A DNA stretch of 64,000 nucleotides from Paratinospora sagittata. Lineage: Eukaryota > Streptophyta > Magnoliopsida > Ranunculales > Menispermaceae. The stretch spans positions 6,383,501-6,447,500 of the forward strand of contig CM069607.1 in NCBI GenBank assembly GCA_035771175.1. Direction: 5' to 3'. Position numbers and translations under genes: made by a program. The notes beneath the pieces were generated by a model. That model saw only the letters and a list, made by a program, of their open reading frames with translations. It was not told the origin of the DNA and made no database searches. Position 1 is the first letter of the stretch. Each line of letters begins with the position of its first letter. Positions 33,581-46,200 of this stretch are shown in pieces.

Positions 33581-34485
33581 GTTGGATGGTCAGCTCAAAT
33601 TAGAGCTGACCTCAATATCAAAAGAAAAGCTGAGCTAGCTTTTTAAGATGTGTTAGCCACGTATAGCGATGGACGAATCGAGGTGACGTTGAAAAAGTCG
33701 CTTAAAGTTACGACCGCCAGATTAGTTCTGTTAGAACTAGTTATATTCGACCATGAACGTGCCCGAGTCGACCTAACGAGATGATACATACGATAAACCT
33801 AAAAATGTGGTGTTAGCGATAGCTTAGTTCAGCCGAGCTGAGCTAAGTGCTATTTCGGTCAAAGCGACAGCTCGGCCTATATTCGAGTTGATCATCCCAA
33901 ATGAAACAGATAAGTTTCTGGCACGTCGTATCCCGAAAAATCCGAGGTAGTTACATTCTCAAACACAAACTCCGACATAAAAACGTGATAGGACTCCTCC
34001 TCCGAGACAAATTAGGAAAGTAAAGGTTATTTGAGATGAGATAAAAGTTCTAATCCGAGAAGAACTCGAAGATAGGGATCATCCAAAAAGGGATGAGATT
34101 CCTTCTCCAAGACATATTCGAAACAGGTGAGCTCATCCAGTTTATCTCGGCCAATGACGAAATGACATGTGACATCATGCCTACTAGGTAGCTAGCCACC
34201 CTAGCCAAAAGACTTTCTCTATAAATAAGACTTATCACCCTCACTAAAAGGTACGAACAATTTTCTACAAGAGTTATTGCTGCTATAGTCTTGAACAAGC
34301 TCTAACTTAGGCATCGGAGGGTCTTCGGCAGGTACCACACCGGTGTTCCTTACAATAGTCTCATTGCTTTCTTTCTTTTTCTTAGATCTTGTTGATAAAC
34401 CTTTGCTGGAACTAGAGAGTTTATTCTTCTAGATACGACCATCTCCTACACGTATTCATCTACTTGGTGTTGGTCAGATCAGACA
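33581..34485 (+). mobile_element. Ty3/gypsy-type LTR fragment with TATA box
   Basis: It contains a clear TATAAATA (34220-34227) and, about 90 bases downstream, the block 'gcatcggagggtcttcggca' continuing to 'accacaccggtgttcc' (34311-34345), a sequence I recognise as a recurring R/U5-type segment in LTRs of plant gypsy elements. The composition is GC-richer than the flanks. No primer site, coding region or matching target duplication was found, so ends are approximate. A perfect 8-bp inverted repeat GTCAGCTC/GAGCTGAC lies at 33589-33610 near the left end. Confidence 0.55.
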
Positions 34486-34904
34486 TCAATACTGTATAAT
34501 ATAATATTCTTGAAGGTTAATTTCATTGCACTCAATATTATTTATTATTAATCTTATTATATAATTTAATTTTTTAATCTTATAATTTTGAAAGGTTAGT
34601 ATTGAAATTGAACAAGACCAAACCTAATGCATCAAACTGATCCTAGCTATCAAACCGTTTTTAAAGCTTAAATTGATTAATGAAACAAACTTCTCTGCCC
34701 TAAGTTTGGTTTAGTATGAATATCTTGAGTTTAGTTTATAAAATCTTAATATTAATAACTTGTACACATCCCTAATATTATCTTCTTACTATGTACTAAA
34801 ATATTAATATATTATCTTAATCTCCTCTTCAGTCAATTTGTTGAGCAGAAATTCTCAAATTTTGAATGTGTATTGTGCATGCTTTAGCTTGATCAACAAC
34901 ATTA

Positions 34905-35115
34905 TGACTCTGTTTGAGAGAATTTTTTTAAAATGTGCATGTTTAGAATAAAAATATTTTTAAAAGTATTTGACAGCACCTGCTTTTAGCTAAATTACGA
35001 TGAAAAAAAATAATTTTTAGGTTTCACAAAAAGCTGAGATGGATTAGCTTTTTTCGAAAGCGCTTTTGATAGAAACATTTATCAGAAAAACACTTTTCGA
35101 AACGCTCTACCAAAA
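34905..35115. mobile_element. MITE-like degraded element
   Basis: The segment has the 'agtatttgacagcacctgctttt...cttttcgaaa.gctctaccaaaaggacc' wording of common plant MITEs, with complementary halves (aaaaagctgag...attagctttttt). Termini and target duplication are not certain. Confidence 0.3.
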
Positions 35116-38100
35116 GGACCGATATATACATTGTTTTGACGATCCAAGGATCAATCGGTGACCAAGTCATTTATGCATCCAATCATTTTTCTATAACAAA
35201 AATTATCAAATGATCATTATATATTATAAATAATACTTTTATTGGAAATCACTATTTGCGAATCACTTGTGCACTCACCTCTAACTCACTTTTCTCTTTG
35301 CATTATTTCTTATGTGCAATCTTCATCAGCCCACTCATATACCTGAGGAGAATCAACATCACATAATAATGTATTTGGAAAAAAAACTGACTTCCATTGT
35401 ACTATTTTCCCTTCATCTTACTAATTTTGTAGTTAGCATGAATATTATCCATTTATTTGTATGTATATACAATTAAGAGCATGCAATACTATATTATAGG
35501 TGCATGTTTCAATACAATTTAAGGGTATATAAATGAAAATATTTTTGTCAATGTCAACTATAAGGTAGCGTGCGACAACTCTAATATAAAAAAAAAGTAA
35601 AAGTTGCAAAATGTCATTGAATCCATTTGTTAACTAATCATAATTTAACTCATTGTTACCACAATTTTGTGTGGAAAACAATAACTTTTTTTTTTTCTTA
35701 ATCCAATCAGTAGCTAGTGTCCTCCGAGCTTAACTTACACATAATGCAAATACTAATTCATTTAAAATGAGTACCACTAAAAAAATATGATGACATATCA
35801 CTCAATGACGTATGAACGTCCTTACACAGTCTACCTCTTAAGTCTTGAATCCAATACCTAGTGAAAAGAAATTCGTGGTTCTACCCTAACAAACCTATTG
35901 GTGGTGGCCACCCTCTTCTTTCATATATATATATATAAAGATTAGATTATATTTTTAATAGGACCCTATAGTAATCAAGTTTAAAGACAAGGGAACGTGT
36001 TATTGACATGTTATACTTGTTAGTGTAGTTGACATATTATATTTCATTTAGTATTTACATCTGTTGTAGCTTAATATTATTAGCTACCGAGGAATTATTC
36101 ATTATTTAACCATGGAACGAAATCCATTAATTATTTATCCATCTGCCGACTAACTCTCTCCTCTATCTTACAAGGACATTTTTTTTTTACTAGTCAACAT
36201 TTTGAAAGAAAAAAAAAAAAGATTAATAAAAAGATGTTGAATTTTTTGTATCCCATATTATATTATTATAAAGATGTTGAATTTTTGTATCTTTTGGTCT
36301 TCGTATGATATCTTATTGATTACGTCAGAGTCTCGTTTTATCTATAGAAAAAATAAGGTGCATGCGTGAAGACCGTGAGGTGTCGAGCGTAGAAAGGTGA
36401 AATAACTTTTTTTTTTTTTTTTTTTTGAGTGGAAAAATGAGATGTATATTATTCAACCATATTTATCTTTTAAATGTGTGTGAAAAAAGAAAAAGAAGTC
36501 AACCTAGCAGCTATTTAATTAGTTTAATTAAGCTCTTTAGATTAAATATAAGTGAGGACCAAAAAAAAAAAAAAGATTAAATATAAGTGGTGCAACATTA
36601 TTATTAAATGGGGGGTGGGTATTGGGATGTTTTAACTCTTCTTCAGATGAAATACCATATTCAATGTACCATCTTGATTATCCAATTTGTAATACTTCGC
36701 CACAATATTATCATGGATTATTTCATAAATAAAATTGCTTATCATGTTACCATATTAGTATTATTTAATTGTATTAAATATTGCACCAGCTATTAATTAT
36801 TTATATATAAGGGAATGCGAAAAAAATTTTAGATATCGGGATTCTGACAATCAGTGGTGTCTTCTTTTCCCTTTGGGGAAAGACTATTTCATCAAATTTC
36901 GAGAGTCTATAGAGGCAGGAGCGTCCTTTCCAACCATGACTTTGTCAAGAGAGAGTTTGAACTCAAGATCGAGTCCTCATCCCCCCTTAGATTCCGCCCT
37001 CGAACCACCGAACTAACCGATGGTTGGTACGAAAATGCTAATTTAAATATAAAATAATACAACTATATATTCATGTTCATTAAATCATTTATTACATACC
37101 TTAAAATGTGTAAACTATACACATTTAATGAATATAAATATGTAATTATATTGAAATTATATTATTTTACAGTTAGATTAACATTTTTTTATATATATTT
37201 CACTGAGATTATTGATACCTATTTAATAATTAGGGAATTAATATTAGAAATTTCTCTAAATAATGTCATATAAAAAAGACATGCGTGCTAAAGTGTCATT
37301 GATAAAAAGTACGATCATCAATTCATTATTAAATTATTTCTTCTAATTGGATATTATTGTATGATTCAATATATTCCACTAGTACACATATCTATGAATG
37401 AATATCATTTTTATCAATGGCCACAATAATGTTACTTTGGCATCTTTCTTATATAAAATATGCTTGCATTATATTGTATATATATCTATCTAGCACCAAA
37501 AGTGAACATTTTGTCTTAAGTATTATTTAAATTCCAAAAAACTTCAAATAGAGCATGTGCATTTTAAACCAAATCTTAGTACGAAAGTTCATATTTACAG
37601 AAGATCAAATGATTTTTAAATTAAAAGAATTTAAAAAGATTGCATACCTACTTATTAATATTATTTTAAAGGGAAGATATATATATATACCTTGCGTGCT
37701 ACTGATCAAAAGAGGCTCTTACATTTCAAGATATATTTAGCGTGTCAAAATTGAATGTAACACTAGCTTTTGAATACTTCCATTGCCCTACCATAACTTA
37801 ATTAATAATGTATTATTATTAAGCTAAATACAGTTTATGAGATTATAATTTATATTATCTTGATTCTCAAACATAAACAATGAGAGAGCTATGTTTCACT
37901 TTTTCTAGAGATGCATGTTATTCTAAATAGTCAGCTTTGATTAATGCTTTTTGCGTCCAAATTAATTAGTCAGATACCATGCTTCATATGTGACCATGTG
38001 TCTGCACCAGTCAACAATTAGCATCTAATAGTGAAGAATTTTGTAGTTTTTTTTTTGTTTTTTTGTTTTTTATGAGACCGTCGAAGGGCTTGACCCCATA

Positions 38101-39802
38101 CTTAGGCAGGACGCACTAAGATGTTTATCTCATCAAATGTTACCAACGATACTCAAACTCTGATCTTTGCTAGAGTGAAACGATTATCAAATCAGCTAAG
38201 CCCACCACCTTTGTAGTTTTTTTTTCTTTCTTTTTTCTTATAGTATTTAAGATATTAGCCTCATAGTAAAAGCCCTAATTCACTTAAAAAAACAAAAATG
38301 TTTCGCTAATAAATCTTTTTTTTTTCTTTAAAAGCCATCAAAACACAATTTTATCAATTATAATGTCTATAATTAAAAGTAGAATTTCCTTTATCCAAAT
38401 TTGGGGACTATGTGAGTATAGCCCTAATCTACTTGGTCTATCTGTCATTCTATTACATTCTCTTGGGGCTGCTTGGATCACAGAGTGTAACTTGATGACT
38501 GTTACTTGATTTATTTGGACTTCAAACCCTAGTCTTATGGTTTGACTCGTAAAATACAAGTTTTTTTTTAGTTCTTTGAGGTCTGGAATTCAAACACACA
38601 CATCCAAAGAAAATAATAAAAACAAAACGTGATTACCACCACTTGTTGTGTGGAATTTGATTAAAGAAAGACTCCAAGACATCAAATAAAACATTTTAGA
38701 TGAAGGAACAAAATATAAAATCTTGAAAAATATTAAGGGCAAGTTCCATACTTCCATGGTTTTTTTTCTTTTTCTTTTTTTATTAAATCTTTTTTTTTTC
38801 TCTCTTTTTTATTTTTTATTTTTTATATTCCACTTGTGGAATATCAAAATATTTGATCTTATTAGGGATTCACACTCAAATCTAATATAAAATTTTCATT
38901 TTTTTTTAATAGTCATTTATGTGTTTATTTTAAAGAAAAGAAATTTCCTCATAGGAGTTGTTCTTCAAACTCTTCAGTTTTCATGTGCTTCACTCAACCA
39001 CCCTTTTTTTTTTTTTTTCTGTTGTTATTCAATGAAAAGCTTACATCTGTATCTAATTGTGGGTCTTCCATCAGGAAAAGAAAATCACAGTTTTGCAGGT
39101 TAGTATCTTTGAGTTTCTAACATGCTCAGAGGCCAGAGCCCTTCTGGCATTTCCATTTGAAAATCATTTCTATATCAGAATATTAAAATACCATCCAATA
39201 TTTGTTATATATGTGTATATATGGCCAACAGAGATAAAATCTCTACAGGTTCTTTAATACTGTTAAATGGTGCTGAAACTTCAGAGAATCTCTGACAGTC
39301 TATAATCTAATTGGAAGAAAATCAAACTATGACAGCCATTAAGAACTGGGAAAATTTTAGGCCTCAGCTGAACCACCAACAACCTTTTACCTCTTTCATC
39401 AATTGGATGCTCAGTTAAGTTGGGTTAGGTGAAACAGATAAAAAACCACCACCTAGACTATTTGTTGGCTGTTTATCTCATTTGTTGGAATTGTGGGCCA
39501 TTTATTAAACTGCAAAAGTCAATTGATAATCCACAATTTTGCATTCCCAAAGATTTTCCATTGAAAAGCGTATTTGGAATGGATAGAGCTAATGACCTGT
39601 GTCCACTTCATATCGTATGAGTATGACTTGAGTGTCCTACCAAGCACCAGGTGTAACCATGGAAGCATTCCCAAGTATGTGGAGTTGTTTCGCTTTGCTA
39701 TATGTTAGGTGTGGAAAAGATCTAGAATGAGCGCATTCCTAATTTTCAACCTTTTCTTTTCTTTTTTTATTCGAAGAAGAAGAAGAAGAATTAGAAGAAA
39801 AA
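35116..39802. other. Long intergenic AT-rich region, no gene recognised
   Basis: No reading frame longer than about 67 codons and none resembling a protein family. About 36850-37040 and 38075-38215 read on the minus strand contain tRNA-like promoter pieces ('GTGGTTCGAGGGCGGAATC'; 'TTAGCTGATTTGATAATCG' with 'CAGAGTTTGAGTATC'), suggesting SINE remnants. 'aaagatgttgaattttt' is duplicated at about 36228 and 36271. The rest shows only simple-sequence runs. Confidence 0.45.
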
Positions 39803-40441
39803 GGTGACTGTAGAGGTGTTCAAGGGTTGGGGTGTTGTTTCGATTTCGGGTTTTGGGCAAATGCTAAACTCAACTAAATCAAGTCAGCTTGAAAAGATTC
39901 TAAACCAACCCAACACAATAACTTTGAATTGGCTCGAATCAAGTTGATCAAGTTGGTCCACTTCAATAAATAAATTTTAAATTCTCATATCACAACATAA
40001 GCTAATTTTTAAGTTAAATATGAACATAATTGAATTTTTTATATAATGTTTTTCTTCGCCTTATTTATTTTGAGATTTTATGTGATTCAATTACTGTAAG
40101 TGACTAATAAAAAAACAACTCACAAAACAATGAATTTCTTAATGGTGGGAATCCGTAACTCCCACTATTTGTTGGCCACCAATACTACTAGATTGTATCC
40201 AACCCGATGAAATTAGTGGGTAGTGGGATCCACGATACCTTGATCTCAAAAAAAAAAAAAAAAACAAAAAAAACAAAAAAAAAAACCTTCTCTGACCGTT
40301 TGAGTTGGTTTAGGTCGATTGAATTTTCTTTTGTAAAATCTCAACCCATATGAGTTTGATCAGATTGCTAACTCTTAATCCAACCCAACCCATATGATCC
40401 AGGTTGGGTTGCTCGTTAAGATTAACATCCCTAGGTGAACG
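39803..40441. mobile_element. hAT-like MITE/non-autonomous element, 623 bp
   Basis: The body is 39811-40433. Termini TAGAGGTGTTCAAGG and, inverted, TAGGGATGTTAATCT share TAG.G.TGTT.A. The flanks GGTGACTG (39803-39810) and GGTGAACG (40434-40441) match at 6 of 8 positions, consistent with an old 8-bp hAT target duplication. The subterminal 'gggttgg'/'ccaacccaaccc' blocks are complementary between ends. No transposase frame. The centre has a long A run (about 40248-40284). Confidence 0.6.
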
Positions 40442-41349
40442 ACTCAAGATCAAAGCCCTATGATGTAAGACTCTTTTGCTAAATCTAAATACTTATGGGG
40501 TTTGAGAAAATACCATGGAATATTTTTGAATTATTTTCTTGGTATGTATAAACATGGTTCTCAAACTTTATATAAAAGCTGTTTTGCTTTGGGTTTTAAC
40601 TTCCAAGCATTAAAAGGGAAAGTTATCAACCTGATATTCTCTGGATTCTTTCCTCTTGTGATTTATAAATATGGACGGAACTCAAAAAACTTCATATGAA
40701 AGCTGTACTTTCACATATAAGAAAATGAGAGGTTACTATCCACCCCATTTTTCAAGGATCTATAGTCTAAATCCAAAATAGCATATTAACAAACTACATT
40801 CCTTCCATTTCCATCTGATGCTTTCCATCTATGCTGAGTAATGCAAACCATATGATGTTTTAATTCGACTCCAAAACACTAGTTTATACAGAGATGTCCT
40901 TAGGAAGCCAAACACCATTCAAAAGCATCAAAATTGGTGGTAAATGGGTAAAAAGAACCTAATCTAAAAGAAGGAAAAAACTTTTATAACTATCTTCCTA
41001 TGAACATTCCCATGCCAAAGACACGCCAACTTAAGATTCTTTTAAATTTTCCACCTAGCAAATCTTTTCAATATCACATTTATCAAATGCAAGCATTTAT
41101 TCTAGGTCAAGATATTGTATATTCAGAAGAAACCATGTTGAGTGCCAGTACTATTGAATCAACCAATTATGCACATGTTATACACTGTCTACAGGAAGCA
41201 TTTTTCATTTATAACATTCACAATGAATATGTAGCATTACATCAATCATAGATCACTATAAAACAATAACTTTTTACATTTCACTGTAAAGAACAGCTGA
41301 TCAATTAAGTTCGGAAAACAAGGAATCCAAGTATGAGATGAGAAGAAAG
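40442..41349. other. APP2 downstream region
   Basis: It should contain the APP2 3' UTR (minus strand) just below 41350. An 83-codon frame at 41000-41251 on the plus strand has no recognisable similarity and lies antisense to the expected 3' UTR; I do not call it a gene. Confidence 0.4.
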
Positions 41350-43216
41350 TTACTGTTTGGCAAGAGGCCTCGTATTGTTCCAAAGCCATTGACGAGCAGT
41401 GCCTTGTTCGAGCATAGGTGAAACCTGATTTTTGATAATATAGGGATTAGTTTATGAGAAAAGAGAGTGACAAGTAATATTCAAGAACAGAAGAATATTT
41501 GAAAAAAAAAAAAAGTAATTGATTGTCTTAACAATTTCTCTTGGGTAATATTTTATAAGGACAAAATAGTCTGATGCTAATGTCGGATGCAGGACATGAT
41601 AGCAAGGTAGCAACCCAAGAAGCAAGAACATAGCAAGTCCAGTTCCATTACTACATCAATGTTGTCCGGAGTTTCACAGGGTATAAGTTTCAAAACATTG
41701 CAAAATAGGAAGGTCGTACACTAAATCAGTCCATGAGACCTCATCTTATTTTGATGCGAGATAAAATAGAATTCATAGTGCATATGCTTTTGCAGTATAA
41801 GTATATAAATTATAACCAGAGAAGGAAAAAAAAAAAAGCTTTGTCCGAGGCAACCAACCTTGTCCCAAACTTGTGCATGGTAGTCATTGAGCCAATTGAC
41901 CTCGGCAGTGGATAACAAAGATAAATCAATCAGTTTACTCTGCACAAGGAAACTAAGTATCAGGAAACAATGGGAACATCCAAATGGACCTTTATAAAAC
42001 TAACTCCAAGTTGATAGACAAGCATAATGCTAAAATTTGAAACAAACTGTTATATGAAAAACAGTTAATGCAATTATATAAAGGGGTCCCCAGTGAAATG
42101 TTTCGCCAACTTACACCATCAAACAATAAAGTTGCACCCTAAGCCTCTTTCTTCAAATTTGATGTAGTGCAAAAATGAGGCAGAAAGGAAAAATAATTAG
42201 TCTTTTTTTTTTTTAATCATATTACAATCTTTCTTTACGATAAATTTCTGAATGCTGTGGAGAGGTTCAATTTAGCCAACACATGGGTACACCACTACAC
42301 CGTACACATTTCAAAATAGTAGTTTGTGGGGGTAGACTAATTTGGAAAAAATAGGAAAGAAGATTCAGCAGAACAATTTAAACCTGTACTATTCTTGGTT
42401 TTCGGAAAAATTTAACTGAGGAATACTGCAATATAGTATTTGTCCAGTCAACTGTTAAAACTTAAGCACTTTGGAAGGGTTGATTGATTTTGGCAGAACC
42501 GTCATTCCCATGTAGTAATTGTATGTCAAGAGTGAATTAACAAGAAATATCAAAGAAAAGATGGAAAAAATATGTTCTATATAAAGAATACTTTAGGAAA
42601 AGGTTAACCACTAGGGATGCAACGGCAAAAACTAGTAGCCATTATGATTTTGTTCCAAATTTCTGTGCTCTTTCTTCATTTTTTATATTTATCTTTTGCC
42701 ATATATTCCATAAATACTAAGCCTGGTTTCAGGCTCAGTACCCAGAATTCAGATTCAAACGTCAATCACCCAAGCCTAATGGACCAACAACTTTTCTGCA
42801 AATAATAGTCCGACTCTTAATTATGGTGCACATTGAGCAAGCAAGAGAAATGTATACGTCAACTTGATTTATTTCAGACAATTAAATCAAACAAATTTGA
42901 CATCAGGTCCAGATGATAATGATGATGAAGTAGCAGTTATGAGTTTTTGCTTAACAAAATATTTGTTTTAAGATCTGCAGACTGCCAGACTCATGCCCTT
43001 AGACCATTGAAAGAACTTCACTGATTACAGAAGCTCCAATTTTTTTGTTGCTTATATGTTGACTTGGTTTATAAACAACCTAATATGGAAATACAAAAGT
43101 TTAGTCTTTTCACAATTTAAATAGTAGCTAATGACCGATCTCTATCACTGCATGATAAATTTTTAACTCTCCCTCCCCAAATAAAATAAAAGGTAAGCAT
43201 TTAAATTTTTTTTTTT

Positions 43217-43263
<47 letters not shown>

Positions 43264-46200
43264 AAAAAAAACTAGAGATGGCATACTTGAATGGGGACAA
43301 AAGTAAGCTTCTCAAATCCCAGATATCCGATTCCTCCATAATAGTTAGGTGTGTTAACCTCTTTTACACAAAGGAGATTCTGCAGGAAGAAAAAATTGAT
43401 ATAAATTTATGACAACTACAAGAAACAGGATTATCAATAAAAGGCATGGAACATGTATTTCAATGACAAACGCAAGAGAGATGCATTTTTCAATAAATAA
43501 ACATTAACATTCATGCTTATTTTCTTGTACCATGCCTAGTTTATGTTTTAAGGATAAACAAAGAGAAGAAGCACTAAGCAAACTAAGGGTGTGTACCATG
43601 TGTTTGGTAACTCTACCTACTTCTACTCTAAATTCAACTTCTCATTGTTGTATAAGCATAGTTTTAAAAATCCATTGAGGCTTACGCCCCGAGGCCTGCC
43701 TCGACTCAAGGCTATTGAAAACAACCTCAAGGCTTAAGCCTCGATGGTACCTTTGTGAGGAGTACCTCCTCATGTACACGAGGCTTACACCTTGACACTT
43801 ATGCCTTAAAGCTATGTAAGGCTTAACCATAAACCTCGCCAAATCCCTTTCTCATTCAATTTACATTTTCCTGTTCTTTTCTAGAACACTTCAACCGATA
43901 CTAGAATAAACACGCTTCCGTTTCTTGTTTAAAGTTTTAATCTTAATTATTTAGTAGAGATTCAAGTTCTAAAATTGCAAGCCTCAACTCTTAAATCTTT
44001 TTTTCCTATTACACATTTTCCAATTATTTTTTCTAAAAACACTTCAATCGATATTAGTATAAAATGTAAATACACTAGCACCTTTTCTTTCTTAAAGTTG
44101 TGTGTCAATTATTAGGAGAAGTCCAAGTATTAAAACTCAAAACCTAAACTTTTCATACACTACATATACATTACAATGTATGCTTCTAATGCTAATTGTT
44201 TCTATGAGTTCAATTTTGGAAACTTAGAATTATCAAAAATATAATTAAACAAGTTACTAGAGAATGTGAAAAAATAATAAGTGGTAATACAAAATATTGT
44301 TAGGTTTCTAAAAGTTTGACATTTGAAAATCTTGGTCTATTATTTGTTAGGTTTCTAAATTTTTTTTGATTTATAAAAATTTGACATTTGAAAATCTTGG
44401 CCTATAATATGAGCTCATTAAGTTTTAATACTGTTTATCTATTTATTTATGATATTTGATTTATTTCAAATTGATACAAAAAGTTTTATGCATTTTATTT
44501 ATAAATATACGAGGCTTATGCCTAGCCTCACAAAAGAAAATTCCCTCGATTAAGCCTCACGAGTTTTAAAACCTTGAGTATAAGTTTAACCCTGGTATAG
44601 CAAGCTAAAAAAAAAGTTTGGTTTATCCTTTTAAAGGTTATATCTCTACTTCTAATTAGAGAGAGAGGTGGTCCAATATACTTACTAAAAAGTGATACTT
44701 TCACCAAGCGCTACATTTTTTTTAGAAAAAAAATTGTTGCAAGTACAGTTACCGAATACCACCTAAATCAGTTGAGCTGAGATCTACAAGATGATGCTAT
44801 AAATGTTACAAGTCATCAATTTTGGTACTTTTGTCAAGATACTCCCACAAACATTTTTTTTTTCCAAGTCAACAAGTTCAGTTCCAAGAATATTTTGACA
44901 CATTAGTCAAAATAAAAGTGATACCTCAATCCGAATTCCAAAAGAATGGTCTTCATAATAGCCAGGCTCATTGCTAACAATCATCCCCTTCTGCAAAGGA
45001 GTCATATTTCCAAATCGAAAGCTTATACTCTGTGGGCCTTCATGGACATTTAATGCAGCTCCCACACCATGACCAGTCCCTAGCCACAAGCAGATAAAAA
45101 ATGAAGCCTTTATTGCCAACAACATTCTAACAATTATATAATACAAAATAAGTTTCCACACCATGACCAGTCCCTAGTCACAAGCAAATAAAAATGAAGC
45201 CTTTATTGCCAACAACATTCTAACAATTATATAACACAAAATAAGTTTCCATGACAAAAAAAAATGACAAAAATCTATGAAAGTTTAAGACAAGTACCAT
45301 GCCGATAATCAAGTCCAACCTTCCATAGGGAGGAGCGGGCAAAGGCATCCAGTACAAAACCTGGAGTAGTTTCAGGAAAAACAGCCTGATCAAGAGCTAT
45401 ATGGCCCTGTAACCAGTGAATCAATTGTAAGGCAAAAAACGTATCATTAAAAATCCAGTCAAATTCTGGATATTAGCACACCAAGATACAGAGAAAACAA
45501 AACATAAGAGTCTCATCCAGACAGTTGCCTTGATATGTTTGAACTTGGGAATTCTATTACTAAGCCAACACCTTATAAAAGAAATTCCCAAGAGGTAGGC
45601 ACTGAAGTGTTCTCTGAAGTTCTTCATGAAAATTATGAATATTTCACAATCTAAAACGATTGGTGTAAGTGGGTGTGAGCTAGTATGCATGCATTTCTAT
45701 CTCCATCTTAATTTTTTGATTTCATGCCCTTTTTGGTGCAAAATGTCTTTATGAAAGAGAGGACACATCCTGTTCATCTTCCAGTTTCTTCCCCTTCCCC
45801 TTCCTCCTCTTTCCTTTACCTCCCCCCTTTCCAAACACCTCCTTTCTCCGGTGTTTTGGACACAAATATTCTTTTTTGTTTTCTGCTATAATCCATATGT
45901 TACTTCAACATTGCATAGAGACAAGCTTTAGTGTTTCTCTAACCTAACCCTTTTCTTTTGCATATTCTACTTGCACTAGAAAAGTAATAAACTGTCATTA
46001 CCTTGTCATGCTTAGGGGAGCCACAACGTTTGTTTACTAGTTTAAAGCACTACGTACACCTAGAAATCAACACTCGACTATAACTTTGTAACTTGTTATA
46101 TTTGAAATTGCCCCCCTTTACATGTTACTTTATCAAGCTCTTTAGTTAGGAGAAAGTCTATTTGACTTTTCTTATATCCACTTGTAAATGTTATTAAATA

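Noticed and set aside
38075..38215. tRNA gene suggested by A- and B-box-like motifs
   Set aside because: Box sequences are degenerate and stems do not pair; treated only as a possible SINE.
41000..41251. 83-codon plus-strand frame downstream of APP2
   Set aside because: Antisense to the expected APP2 3' UTR, no recognised motif, AT-rich codon use.
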